Source of the DNA: an uncultured Alphaproteobacteria bacterium
Lineage (GTDB): Bacteria; Pseudomonadota; Alphaproteobacteria; Rhodobacterales; Rhodobacteraceae
Assembly: GCA_902537415.1 (NCBI GenBank)
Contig: CACBBC010000009.1
Location: forward strand, 1 to 56,932
Length of the DNA: 56,932 nucleotides
Direction of reading: 5' to 3'
Under the pieces are notes generated by a model. That model made no database searches, was not told the DNA's origin, and saw only the letters and a program-made list of their open reading frames with translations. Shown here piece by piece: positions 24,113 to 33,277 of this stretch. A program made the translations under genes and the position numbers. Position 1 is the first letter of the stretch; each line of letters starts with the position of its first letter.

Positions 24113-26554
24113 TTACACTCTAATCTTCTCAGAGATTGGGTCATACAATGGTTTAGATGATATTTTTGCCTTGGCCATCGTCCCTGCTATTTCAATATGA
24201 AAGTCTGAGGTCTCGACTGATTTTATGGTCTCTTCTTTTAGTGGAATATAGCCCATGCCAATAGCTGATCCTAAAAAATGACCGTAGTTACCTGAAGTTA
24301 GGTATGAAACAAGCTCACCATCTCGGTAAATCGGCTCATTATGAAACAGTAGCAACTCTGGATCTTCAAGTTGAAATTGGTAGAGATATTTTTCAAGACC
24401 CTGGTTGTTTTTTCTTATAACTGCTTCTTTACCAATAAAATCGTCCTTGTTAGTTTGTACTGCGAAACCAAGCCCAGCTTCCAATACATGATCTTCATCA
24501 GTAATATCATGGCCGAAATGGCGATAAGCCTTCTCAATTCTGCAGCTATCTAAACTATGGAGGCCACATAGCCTAAGGTCATATTTTTTTCCTGCCTCTC
24601 GGATCACTTCGAAAACGTGACAAGCCTGATCTGAGCTTACATACAATTCCCAACCCAATTCTCCAACGTAGCTAATTCGATGCGCTCTAGCCAATCCATA
24701 CCCTATTTCGATCTCTTTAGCTGAGCCAAATGAATGATTATTGTTATCAAATTTATTCGGTGATATTTCTGATAATAGCTTTCTTGAATTTGGTCCCATC
24801 AATACCAAAACGGCTTCTGATGAAGTAACATCAGTCACTACGACATTAAAGTTTTCTCTATTGCGGTTTAGCCAACTTAAATCTCGAACTAGAGTAGCAG
24901 CAGGCACAACAAATAAAAAACAATTATGCTTTAAACGAGTTACAGTAAGGTCACTTTCAATACCACCACTTGAGTTTAGCATTTGGGTATATACTATTTT
25001 CCCAATATCTACGTCGACGTTATTTCCGCAAATCTTTTGGCAAAACAACAGGGCATCCGCCCCTTCAATCCTTATTTTTCCAAAACTACTCATATCAATC
25101 AGCCCAACATTATTTCTAATCGCTAAATGCTCTAGCCTATGGTTTTCAAACCAGTTCTGTTTCTTCCAATCATAGATATATTTTTTTTCCTGTTTTCCAA
25201 TTGCAAACCAGTTGGCTCTTTCCCATCCTGCGAGTTCGCCGAATATGGCATTTTCCTTTTTTAGATGTTCATGTAATGGAGATCTTCTGACCCCTCGGGA
25301 TGTTTCAACCTGTCTATAAGGAAAATGATCTGCATATAATAATCCTAATGACTCCTTTACCCGATCTTTCAAATAAAGGCGATTTCTCTGAAAGGGCTGG
25401 GCCCTTCTTATATCAACGTCCCACAGGTCAAACGGTGGGGAGCCTTGGTCAATCCACTGCGCTAAAGCCATCCCTGCACCACCCGAAGAGACTATGCCAA
25501 TTGAATTATATCCTGCTGCAACCCAAAATCCTTTAAGTTCAGGAGCTTCCCCTAAATAATACTTGTCATCTGGTGTAAAACTCTCAGGCCCGTTGAAAAA
25601 TGTTTGAATGCCGTATTTTTCTAATATTGGTATTCGTTTTATTGCCTTTTCCAATATAGGTTCAAAATGGTCTAAATCTTCTGGAAGTTGGTCGAAGCAG
25701 AAATTTTCATCAATTCCATTCATTCCCCATGGTTTTGCTTGCAGTTCGAAGGCGCCAACTAAAAATTTACCCGCATCCTCCTTATAATAGGTTTGTTCAT
25801 CAGGCATTCTTAAAACGGGTAACGTACTTAGATTTTTTACTGGCTCTGTAACAATGTAAAAATGTTCACAGGCATGAAGCGGAACTGTAACACCATGGCT
25901 TTCAGCAAAATCTCTTGCCCACATGCCGGCACAATTTGCAGCATTTTCTGTTTTGATAAGCCCTTTATCATTTTCATTCTCCCAGTGAACACCACTAACA
26001 GAATTATTATGAGTGTTTAATCCAGTTACTTTGGTATCCTCAAAAATTTTTACTCCTAAATCTCGCGCACCTTTTGCTAATGCCATGGCGATATTTGCAG
26101 GATCACCTTGACCATCTAGTGGAAGATGGACGGCGCCCTTGACACCATCAACATTTAAAAATGGATGAAAAGATTTCAACTCAGAGATGGAAATTTCATT
26201 GACTTCTACATCAAACGCCTTGGCCATTGAGGCTTGTCTCAGAATTTCTTCGTGACGGTGCTCTGTAAGCGCCACCGTTAAAGATCCATTTTGTTTTACC
26301 CCAGTAGAAATGCCTGTTTCTTTTTCCAGGTTCACATAAAGATCTGCGGAATATTTTGCCAAACGTGTCATATTTAAGTTTGGTCTTAGTTGGCCTATAA
26401 GCCCTGCTGCATGCCATGTGGTTCCAGAGGTCAGTTTTTTTCTTTCCAAAAGGATGATGTCCTTCCAACCTATTTTTGCAAGGTGATAGGCAAGTGAGCA
26501 CCCTGATATACCGCCACCAATAATGACAATTCTTGCCTCTGCCGGTATGCTCAT
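24113..26554 (-). CDS. FAD-dependent dimethylglycine/sarcosine dehydrogenase-like protein A
   Basis: An 813-residue two-part enzyme. The N-terminal half (1-370) is a DAO-type FAD oxidase with VIIGGGISGCSLAYHLAK (dinucleotide fold) and SGTTWHAAG, whose histidine carries covalent FAD in sarcosine and dimethylglycine dehydrogenases. The C-terminal half (about 420-800) is a GCV_T aminomethyltransferase domain binding tetrahydrofolate, with GELGWELYV and ending with its C-terminal barrel. Together such proteins oxidatively demethylate N-methyl amines and trap the methylene as 5,10-methylene-THF. Cytoplasmic, with electrons to ETF or O2. It overlaps the upstream paralogue by four bases and precedes the MttB homologue. 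Exact amine unknown. Confidence 0.87.
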   Translation of the reverse strand: MSIPAEARIVIIGGGISGCSLAYHLAKIGWKDIILLERKKLTSGTTWHAAGLIGQLRPNLNMTRLAKYSADLYVNLEKETGISTGVKQNGSLTVALTEHRHEEILRQASMAKAFDVEVNEISISELKSFHPFLNVDGVKGAVHLPLDGQGDPANIAMALAKGARDLGVKIFEDTKVTGLNTHNNSVSGVHWENENDKGLIKTENAANCAGMWARDFAESHGVTVPLHACEHFYIVTEPVKNLSTLPVLRMPDEQTYYKEDAGKFLVGAFELQAKPWGMNGIDENFCFDQLPEDLDHFEPILEKAIKRIPILEKYGIQTFFNGPESFTPDDKYYLGEAPELKGFWVAAGYNSIGIVSSGGAGMALAQWIDQGSPPFDLWDVDIRRAQPFQRNRLYLKDRVKESLGLLYADHFPYRQVETSRGVRRSPLHEHLKKENAIFGELAGWERANWFAIGKQEKKYIYDWKKQNWFENHRLEHLAIRNNVGLIDMSSFGKIRIEGADALLFCQKICGNNVDVDIGKIVYTQMLNSSGGIESDLTVTRLKHNCFLFVVPAATLVRDLSWLNRNRENFNVVVTDVTSSEAVLVLMGPNSRKLLSEISPNKFDNNNHSFGSAKEIEIGYGLARAHRISYVGELGWELYVSSDQACHVFEVIREAGKKYDLRLCGLHSLDSCRIEKAYRHFGHDITDEDHVLEAGLGFAVQTNKDDFIGKEAVIRKNNQGLEKYLYQFQLEDPELLLFHNEPIYRDGELVSYLTSGNYGHFLGSAIGMGYIPLKEETIKSVETSDFHIEIAGTMAKAKISSKPLYDPISEKIRV

Positions 26555-29001
26555 TGTCTAAGTCTTTTATTATCAGGATCCCAGAGGGGTTTGTTGTCCT
26601 GAACGGTTGCATCAAATCTTTCCCCATAGATCTCCACTTCAATCTGAGTTCCTGGATCACAAAGATCTGTGCGAAGCATACCTAAGGCTATAGAATGGTT
26701 TACCCTGTATCCCCATGCGCCGGAAGTGGTTTCTCCAACAATTTTGTCGTCTAGCCAAAGGGTGGACATGTAAGGAGCATCAAAACCGTTCGCTTTTACC
26801 TTTAAAGTTACAAAGCTTTTTTTGCTACCTTCTTGCTTTTCCTTTAGCAGTGCTGGCTTGCCAATAAAATCAATATCTTTGTCAAACTTTACAAATCTTT
26901 CTAGTCCCCCTTCAAGGATTGAGTAATCACTGGATAGGTCTCCCTTCCAAGCTCTATACCCCTTTTCTATTCTAAGTGAATTCAATGCAAACATCCCAAA
27001 AGGCTTAGCGCCTAGAGACAGTATTTGATCATAAATAGAATTTAGATACTTATTCTGAACGTGAACTTCCCACCCTAGTTCCCCAGCGAATGATACCCTA
27101 GCCATAACTACTGGCATTTTATTTATAAAAGCTTTTTGGTGTGACAACCAAGGAAGATAAAGATCAGCATCTACAATCTTATTGAATAAATCTCGACTTT
27201 TGGGTCCTGTCACAATTAGAGTTCCAACTTCCTCGCTTCTATCTTCAAGGGTAATGTCACTATTTGGGTCTATCGACCTCAATAATAATTCATAGTCATG
27301 CCATTGCGCAGCTGCAGCAGTTATTAAAGTAAAATGCTGATTAGAATGTTTCATGATAGACATTTCCGTGAGTATTCTTCCTCTGTGATCGCTAAAGTAG
27401 GAAAGGCTAATCCTGCCTGTGGATGGTAGATTGCCTACAATCAGCCTACTTAGTAAATCTTGACAATCTTTTCCTTTTAATTCAAAGCGAGAAAACCCAG
27501 GTAGATCTAAAACCCCTACGCCATCTCTTACCGCTTCGCATTCTTCTTTTACCCTTTTTTCCCATGGGCCATTTCTTTCCCATGTTTGAGCCGATGCTAT
27601 AGAAGTATCATCACCTTCTTTTGCGAACCAATTGGCTCTTTCCCATCCATTATAGCAACCCATCTGACCGCCTAACGCCAGAATTTTTGCATGAATTGGA
27701 GACAAACGTCTATCGGGAGCTGCAGGCCATCGCATGTGAGGAAAATGCATCCCATACTCATGACCATAAATTTCTTTGCCTTTTTCAATACAATATTCTT
27801 GGTCAGTAAAATCGGTAAAACGTCTGGGGTCACAGGACCACATATCCCATTCAGTTGTGCCCTCTGTAATCCATTCTGCTAAGACCTTTCCCGCTCCTCC
27901 ACCTTGGGCAATGCCAAAAGTAAACACACAGGCTTCGAATGCATTTCTCACGCCTGGCATAGGGCCTATAAGTGGATTTCCATCCGGAGTATAGGGAATT
28001 GGTCCGTTTATTACTTTCGATACCCCCGCTTTAGCAAGAAGAGGCACTCTTTTCATCGCGTCTTCCACATACCATTCCAATCTCTCAAGGTCATCTGGGT
28101 ATAGCTGAAAGCTGAAGTCGTCGGGAAGGGGGTCATCTTTTGTACACCAATGGGCTCGACAATTTCTTTCGTAAGGTCCAAGATTAAAACCATTTTTTTC
28201 CTGTCTTAAATAGTAAGAGGAATCTACGTCTCGTAATAAAGGCAGCTTGTGACCAGTATTTGCCGTCCATTTCTCGAGTTCTTCTACTTGTTCAGAAACT
28301 ACATATTGGTGACTCATCGAAACCATGGGAATTCTTCGGCCACCGAAAGGGATGAACCATTCACTAACTCTCTGGGCATAATATCCAGCAGCGTTAACTA
28401 TTATTTCTGCTGAGATGGAGCCTTTCTCAGTGATTATTTCCCACATATAATTTTCTTTTTTAATACCTTCAGCTGAGCAAAACCGAACAATTTTAACACC
28501 AAGCTGTCTTGCTCCTTTTGCTAAGGCTTGCGTCAACTGGGCAGGATCAATATCGCCATCTGCAGGATCATATAGAGCGCCTTGTATTTCATGTGTTTCT
28601 ATAAAAGGATACAACTTCTTGATTTCGTTATTATCCAAAATTTCTATGTTCATTCCTTGATAGAGCCCCATTCCTTTGGCTCTTTGAAATTCCTGTATTC
28701 TCTCTTTGCTATGCCCTAATCTTATCGACCCTGTGACATTATAATTCATTGGATAATCAACTTCGTCACCAAGGTTACTGTATAATTCTGTAGAATATCG
28801 TTGCATATTCATAATGGACCAGCTAGTGGAAAATGTGGGAACATTGCCCGCTGCATGCCATGTTGAGCCAGCTGTAAGCTCATTTTTCTCAAGCAAAACA
28901 CAATCGGTCCAACCAGCTTTTGCTAAATGATAGGCACAAGATACCCCTACGACGCCACCACCTATTATAACCACTCTTGCTTGTGAAGGTAATTCGCTCA
29001 T
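26551..29001 (-). CDS. FAD-dependent dimethylglycine/sarcosine dehydrogenase-like protein B
   Basis: An 816-residue paralogue of the next gene with the same layout: FAD-binding VVIIGGGVVGVSCAYHLAK, covalent-flavin motif SGSTWHAAG, middle FAO domain, then GCV_T (GELGWEVHVQ) and its C-terminal domain. Insertions around the start of the second half distinguish it from the 813-residue copy. Two adjacent ATG codons exist (29004 and 29001); 29001 has better spacing from the GGGGG ribosome site. It is the first gene of the minus-strand operon, so the 98 bases up to 29102 should hold the promoter. The two copies may act on successive methylation states or different amines. Confidence 0.87.
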   Translation of the reverse strand: MSELPSQARVVIIGGGVVGVSCAYHLAKAGWTDCVLLEKNELTAGSTWHAAGNVPTFSTSWSIMNMQRYSTELYSNLGDEVDYPMNYNVTGSIRLGHSKERIQEFQRAKGMGLYQGMNIEILDNNEIKKLYPFIETHEIQGALYDPADGDIDPAQLTQALAKGARQLGVKIVRFCSAEGIKKENYMWEIITEKGSISAEIIVNAAGYYAQRVSEWFIPFGGRRIPMVSMSHQYVVSEQVEELEKWTANTGHKLPLLRDVDSSYYLRQEKNGFNLGPYERNCRAHWCTKDDPLPDDFSFQLYPDDLERLEWYVEDAMKRVPLLAKAGVSKVINGPIPYTPDGNPLIGPMPGVRNAFEACVFTFGIAQGGGAGKVLAEWITEGTTEWDMWSCDPRRFTDFTDQEYCIEKGKEIYGHEYGMHFPHMRWPAAPDRRLSPIHAKILALGGQMGCYNGWERANWFAKEGDDTSIASAQTWERNGPWEKRVKEECEAVRDGVGVLDLPGFSRFELKGKDCQDLLSRLIVGNLPSTGRISLSYFSDHRGRILTEMSIMKHSNQHFTLITAAAAQWHDYELLLRSIDPNSDITLEDRSEEVGTLIVTGPKSRDLFNKIVDADLYLPWLSHQKAFINKMPVVMARVSFAGELGWEVHVQNKYLNSIYDQILSLGAKPFGMFALNSLRIEKGYRAWKGDLSSDYSILEGGLERFVKFDKDIDFIGKPALLKEKQEGSKKSFVTLKVKANGFDAPYMSTLWLDDKIVGETTSGAWGYRVNHSIALGMLRTDLCDPGTQIEVEIYGERFDATVQDNKPLWDPDNKRLRQ

Positions 29002-29102
29002 CATATCCCCCTAGTAAATAAAATATTAACAAGGATATCTTATAAAAAGCAAGTAATTGAGCAAATAAATTTAAGTAATGATTAGGGGGTTTAATTCGTC
29101 AT

Positions 29103-30167
29103 TTATATGATGTCAAAATCAAGAGATATTTCTTTGTCTATTGGTTCTAATTGGCACGACAACACAAATCCTTTTTTTATTTCCCATTCTTCCAAAGAGT
29201 AGTTCTTTTTCATTCTTGCTTCACCAGAACTTACTTTGCATCTACAAGTTGCGCACATGCCGTTTTTACAAGAATAGGGCACATTAATTCCATTTTGGTT
29301 AGCTTTATCGATAAAATCGTCATTCTTGCTCATAAGAAAAGATTTTTTACTTCCGTCTATTAGGAGCTCTATTTTACTCTCCCCAGTATCACAATTTTGG
29401 GAGCTATCTTCTATATTTTTATCCGTAGCCACAAAAAATAATTCAGTCGTAATTTTTTTTTCTGCCACTCCCTTGTCTTTTAAATATGATTGCAAGGATT
29501 TAGTCATATCTAATGGTCCACAAATAAAACATTGGTCTAAATCTTCCAGATCAATAAGATTTGCGTCTCTCAAATACGCTATTTTATCTTGCGTTATTCT
29601 TCCATTCAGAAATTCTGTGCTCTGGATCTCTCTTGAAAAAAAGTTAAAAACTAATAACCTATCAAGATACTTATCTTTTAAATCCTGTATTTCTGTTTTG
29701 TACATCATATCGGCGAACGTTTTATTTGAGTATAAAAGTGTTATTCTCGATTTGTTATTTCTTCTTAGTGTAGACTTTAAAATAGACATTATTGGAGTAA
29801 TCCCTGACCCAGCCGCTATAAGTAGGAGATGATTTGCGTTTTCGCTATTAACAACAAAACTTCCATCTGGGTTAGATATTTGGACTACATCCTCTATTTT
29901 TTTTGTTTTAAGAAATTCTGAAAACATACCATTTTCTATATGTTTGACGCCTATCTCAATAAAGTTTTTATTGGGTTCAGAACTGATGGAATAGGTTCTA
30001 GTGTGGTCGTCTTCCTTCATATTGAATCTGACACTGATATATTGGCCAGGTTTATGATTAAACTTCTCGTGCAGAGAGTTGGGCAGACTAAATTTTATTC
30101 TACTGCTGCCCACTGTCTCTCTCTTGATTGAGTTTATTTTAAGATCGTAAAATGTTTGTTTGACCAT
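29103..30167 (-). CDS. paaE: Phenylacetyl-CoA epoxidase reductase subunit PaaE
   Basis: A 354-residue reductase with ferredoxin-NADP reductase domains (FAD: HTRTYSISSEPN near 55; NAD(P): LLIAAGSGITPIMSIL near 110) and a C-terminal plant-type 2Fe-2S domain. The cluster ligands are Cys300, 305 and 308 in SCKNGMCATC and Cys338 in VLSCQLEP. It passes electrons from NADPH to the PaaA di-iron centre of the PaaABCE epoxidase. It is the last gene of paaABCDE, beginning at the very end of paaD. Confidence 0.93.
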   Translation of the reverse strand: MVKQTFYDLKINSIKRETVGSSRIKFSLPNSLHEKFNHKPGQYISVRFNMKEDDHTRTYSISSEPNKNFIEIGVKHIENGMFSEFLKTKKIEDVVQISNPDGSFVVNSENANHLLLIAAGSGITPIMSILKSTLRRNNKSRITLLYSNKTFADMMYKTEIQDLKDKYLDRLLVFNFFSREIQSTEFLNGRITQDKIAYLRDANLIDLEDLDQCFICGPLDMTKSLQSYLKDKGVAEKKITTELFFVATDKNIEDSSQNCDTGESKIELLIDGSKKSFLMSKNDDFIDKANQNGINVPYSCKNGMCATCRCKVSSGEARMKKNYSLEEWEIKKGFVLSCQLEPIDKEISLDFDII

Positions 30168-30650
30168 TTAAACACACTTAAAATGATCAAAGGGTTCTTC
30201 GCAATCCAAACATCTATATAGTGACTTGCATGCTGTTGACCCAAATTCAGATACCTTTTCGGTTCTATAAGATGTACATTGTGGACACTTGACATCTTTT
30301 AATAAGGAATCTCCAATAGTATCTGCCTTTCTAGGATGTGGGGGTGAGATTCCAAACTCTTCCATTTTTTTTCTCCCATTTTCAGAAATCCAATCTGAGC
30401 TCCACGGTGGCGAAAATGACTTTTCAATTATGGCCGATATACCTATCTTTTTTAATTCACTTGCAATTTTTTCCTCAATGACTGAAATAGCTGGGCATCC
30501 AATATAGGTTGGAGCAATAGTAACCACATGGTTTTTATCGTTGCGCTTAATTTCTCTGATTACTCCCAAATCGTCTAATGTTAGGAAGGGTAATTCAGGA
30601 TCGGTCAAGTCTTTGCAGACATCCCATGCTTTTTCAGTGCCTTTTTCCAT
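30168..30650 (-). CDS. paaD: Phenylacetate pathway assembly protein PaaD
   Basis: A 160-residue protein with an N-terminal DUF59/MIP18 domain (DPELPFLTLDDLGVIREI, then TYIGCPA with its conserved cysteine) and a C-terminal zinc-ribbon (CPQC, CLDC, with a nearby GSTACKSLYRC). PaaD is thought to help mature iron centres of the phenylacetyl-CoA epoxidase. The ATG at 30650 is preferred; an in-frame TTG at 30659 and GTG at 30656 overlap the end of paaC. Operon order paaABCDE matches that in E. coli and Pseudomonas. Confidence 0.92.
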   Translation of the reverse strand: MEKGTEKAWDVCKDLTDPELPFLTLDDLGVIREIKRNDKNHVVTIAPTYIGCPAISVIEEKIASELKKIGISAIIEKSFSPPWSSDWISENGRKKMEEFGISPPHPRKADTIGDSLLKDVKCPQCTSYRTEKVSEFGSTACKSLYRCLDCEEPFDHFKCV

Positions 30651-30652
30651 AT

Positions 30653-31420
30653 TCACCAACTTGAGTTTGGATACGCTCTTTGCATATATTGTAGGTCTGA
30701 AAGTAAGTAACCAAATGCCTCACTGTGTTCACCTTTTCGTCCACCTCTTTTTTTTAAAATAATGTCTGGAAAATCTAAATTCCCCTTTTGTAGAATTGCC
30801 TCAACTTCATTTTTCCAACTGTCAAATATCGATGTTGGTTCGGGAAGGAAATCATTTTGTGAGCACATTTCAGTAAAATCGTCATTATTAAAAAGTTCCC
30901 CTAAAAAAGGTTCTAAGTTTGCAATGGCATTAGACATTTTTAAATTGCTTTCATCTGTGCCATCGCCCAAGGTGATAACCCATTGAGACGCATATTTCGA
31001 ATGATAGGAAGTTTCCAAAAATGCCTTCTCCGAGAATTCCTTTAGCTTTTTAAAGCAGCATTTAATTTTAACTCTCTCCCAAAAATATTTCATGAAGGTT
31101 GAAAAATAGAAAAGTCGTAAGACAGTATTTCCAAAATCACCGTTTTCCTGCTCAACAAGCAATAAATTTTTATATTCATGCTCAAGCCGCAGGAACGCTA
31201 ATTGATCCTCATTTTTATATCTAGAATTTATTTCACACGCCAAGCAGTACAATGTTTGCGCGTGTCCTATTAAGTCCAGAGCAATATTTGGAAGTGCAAG
31301 GTCTTCTTCGAGCGTGGGGGCATGTCCACACCATTCTGATGTTCTATGGCCTAATATTAGATTGTCATCAGCTATTCTCAGTAGACCTTCAAAAACCATA
31401 TCGGCCATATTACTTTTCAT
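30653..31420 (-). CDS. paaC: Phenylacetyl-CoA epoxidase structural subunit PaaC
   Basis: A 255-residue ferritin-like protein, homologous to PaaA but acting as structural partner. Recognisable parts are LILGHRTSEWCGHAPTLEED, ALPNIALDLIGHAQTLY and FYFSTFMKYFWERV, and the closing LSDLQYMQRAYPNSSW. Family knowledge: PaaC pairs with PaaA to form the epoxidase core. Its ATG overlaps the paaB stop codon (TAATG), so they are translationally coupled. Confidence 0.93.
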   Translation of the reverse strand: MKSNMADMVFEGLLRIADDNLILGHRTSEWCGHAPTLEEDLALPNIALDLIGHAQTLYCLACEINSRYKNEDQLAFLRLEHEYKNLLLVEQENGDFGNTVLRLFYFSTFMKYFWERVKIKCCFKKLKEFSEKAFLETSYHSKYASQWVITLGDGTDESNLKMSNAIANLEPFLGELFNNDDFTEMCSQNDFLPEPTSIFDSWKNEVEAILQKGNLDFPDIILKKRGGRKGEHSEAFGYLLSDLQYMQRAYPNSSW

Positions 31421-31710
31421 TACATGTGACCTACATCATCTGGAACATCATAAAAAGTGGGATGGCGATAAATTTTATCGTCAGAACTAAAAGTTTCCTC
31501 CTTCTCATCAGGATCAGAAGATACTATGTCGATAGACTTTACTACCCAAATTGACTGTCCCTCTCCCCTACGACTGTATACGTTCCTTGCAGAAAATATT
31601 GCCATTTCGCGGTCTGGAGCATGAATTGATCCACAGTGGCGATGTGACAGGCCATTTTTTGGCTGAATAAATACTTCCCATAAAATACTTTCTTTTTCTT
31701 CACTAACCAA
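31420..31710 (-). CDS. paaB: Phenylacetyl-CoA epoxidase subunit PaaB
   Basis: A 96-residue protein with the whole PaaB pattern: LWEVFIQPKNGLSHRHCGSI, REMAIFSARNVYSRRGEG, SIWVVKS and RHPTFYDVPDDVGHM. PaaB bridges the PaaAC heterotetramers of the epoxidase. The only fitting start is TTG at 31710, just after the paaA stop. Length is normal. Confidence 0.93.
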   Translation of the reverse strand: MVSEEKESILWEVFIQPKNGLSHRHCGSIHAPDREMAIFSARNVYSRRGEGQSIWVVKSIDIVSSDPDEKEETFSSDDKIYRHPTFYDVPDDVGHM

Positions 31711-31711
31711 T

Positions 31712-32683
31712 TTATTCAGCAGCCTGTAATGCAGTTTGTTTTTTTATGGCATGTGCGTGCGCTGCAGCTCTGACCCAGCTACCTTCGTTCCAAGCTTTTT
31801 GTTTGGCGGATATCCTTTCATTGTTCATCGGACCATCCCCTCTTACTACTCTCCAAAACTCGTCCCAGTTTATTTCTCCATACGCATAGCCACCTTGGCC
31901 GTTATTTCTTTTTTTATCCCACTTCAAATCTTTATCGGGAACGGTAAGGCCTATTTTTTCAGCCTGAGGAACGATAGCATCCACGAATTTCTGCCGCAGC
32001 TCATCGTTGGTGTATCTTTTTATTTTCCATTTTACAGAATTTTCAGTATTAGGGCTATCGGCATCACTCGGTCCAAACATCATTACGCTTGGCCACCACC
32101 ATCTGTTCAAGGCTCTCTGTGCCATTTCTTTCTGCGCTTTCGTTCCTCTAGATAGGGTGAGCATTATTTCATATCCTTGACGCTGGTGAAAACTTTCTTC
32201 CTTGCATATCCTAATCATCGCTCGTGCGTAGGGTCCATATGAGCAGCGGCAAAGGGGAATTTGGTTCATGATTGCTGCACCGTCGACAAGCCACCCAATG
32301 GCACCAATATCAGCCCATGTAGGAGTAGGGTAATTAAAGATTGATGAGTATTTTGCTTTACCGGACAAGAGTTCTTGGGTCATTTCCATTCTTGATTTTC
32401 CGAGGGTCTCGGCAGCGCAATAAAGGTATAGTCCATGACCTGCTTCGTCTTGCACCTTTGCTAAAAGAGATAACTTTCTTCTGAGTGTAGGAGCTCGAGT
32501 GATCCAGTTACCCTCTGGAAGCATACCCACAACCTCTGAATGCGCGTGTTGCCCTATTTGTCTGATCAATGTTTTTCTATAGGCTTCAGGCATAGAGTCT
32601 TTGGGCTCTATTTTTTCATCCCGATCGATTTTTTCCTGAAATGCTTCCAAAGAAGCTATTTTTTCGTTTTGTTCTCTAGCCAT
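31712..32683 (-). CDS. paaA: Phenylacetyl-CoA 1,2-epoxidase catalytic subunit PaaA
   Basis: A 323-residue di-iron oxygenase subunit. The iron-binding motifs are [10 protein letters not shown] (ExxH, residues about 75-85) and [11 protein letters not shown] (ExxH, about 155-165), with [15 protein letters not shown] and [14 protein letters not shown] around the first. The enzyme converts phenylacetyl-CoA to the 1,2-epoxide using O2. First gene of the minus-strand paaABCDE operon; its promoter should lie within 32684-32847, shared with the divergent paaI-paaK unit. PaaG, PaaZ, PaaJ, PaaF and PaaH are not in this window. Confidence 0.95.
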   Translation of the reverse strand: MAREQNEKIASLEAFQEKIDRDEKIEPKDSMPEAYRKTLIRQIGQHAHSEVVGMLPEGNWITRAPTLRRKLSLLAKVQDEAGHGLYLYCAAETLGKSRMEMTQELLSGKAKYSSIFNYPTPTWADIGAIGWLVDGAAIMNQIPLCRCSYGPYARAMIRICKEESFHQRQGYEIMLTLSRGTKAQKEMAQRALNRWWWPSVMMFGPSDADSPNTENSVKWKIKRYTNDELRQKFVDAIVPQAEKIGLTVPDKDLKWDKKRNNGQGGYAYGEINWDEFWRVVRGDGPMNNERISAKQKAWNEGSWVRAAAHAHAIKKQTALQAAE

Positions 32684-32847
32684 CCTGTCTGCCTATCATT
32701 TACGTGTATCTCATTATAAATAGTTTATATGTTAAAAACGGTTGCTCTTCAATACCAACCAAAAATAATGTCGAAAAAAATTGCGATAAAATTTTATCTA
32801 ATGTTAATCTAACTGAAATCCAATTTTTGATATCATGGAATTGTGGT

Positions 32848-33273
32848 ATGACGCCTTTAGAACGTGCAAAAAAATCTACAGAGACGATGTGGAAGAGAGA
32901 TAAAGCTTCTAAGGGAATTGGTATAAAGATAGAGAGCGTAGCTCCTGGAAAAGCTGATTTAAGTTTAATTGTAAAGCAGAAACACCTTAACGGACACGAC
33001 ATTTGCCACGGAGGATTTATTTTTACCCTAGCAGACAGTGCTTTTGCTTTTGCCTGTAATAGCTATAATCAAGCAGCAGTTGCCCAAAATAATATGATTA
33101 CTTTCATTGCACCCGCGCAAAAAGGTGAAAAGCTGTTAGCAAAGGCTAGAGAGGTCAGTCGAACTGGCCGATCAGGGATTTATGATGTCTCCGTTTTTAA
33201 CGATAAAGAACAGAAAATAGCGGAGTTTAGAGGACTTTCAAGAACAATCGGTGGGCAAAATTTTAAGGAATAA
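32848..33273 (+). CDS. paaI: Hydroxyphenylacetyl-CoA thioesterase PaaI
   Basis: A 141-residue hotdog thioesterase. GHDICHGGFIFTLADSAFAFA holds the catalytic Asp (LADS) and the HGG turn typical of PaaI; VAQNNMITFIAPAQKGEKL follows. It clears dead-end ring-hydroxylated CoA esters in phenylacetate degradation. The ATG at 32848 begins at MTPLERAKK; the open frame upstream to 32704 has no likely protein character. It starts five bases before paaK begins (stop 33273, paaK ATG 33278). Confidence 0.92.
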   Translation: MTPLERAKKSTETMWKRDKASKGIGIKIESVAPGKADLSLIVKQKHLNGHDICHGGFIFTLADSAFAFACNSYNQAAVAQNNMITFIAPAQKGEKLLAKAREVSRTGRSGIYDVSVFNDKEQKIAEFRGLSRTIGGQNFKE

Positions 33274-33277
33274 AATA

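Noticed and set aside
26211-26660. 149-codon minus-strand frame across the join of the two flavoprotein genes
   Set aside because: It runs in another frame through two genes with strong family motifs on the same strand.
29007-29092. CCCCCTA ... TAGGGGG inverted repeat upstream of the flavoprotein operon
   Set aside because: Only seven bases, with arms about 80 bases apart; the left arm is also the ribosome site of the operon's first gene.
32730-32762. GGTTG/CAACC dyad in the paa divergent region as a PaaR/PaaX operator
   Set aside because: Only five matching bases per arm with a long spacer, easily due to chance; no regulator gene nearby.
32704-32847. Upstream extension of paaI
   Set aside because: The extra 48 residues lack the hotdog pattern, fall in the divergent promoter region, and the MTPLERAKK start fits PaaI length.
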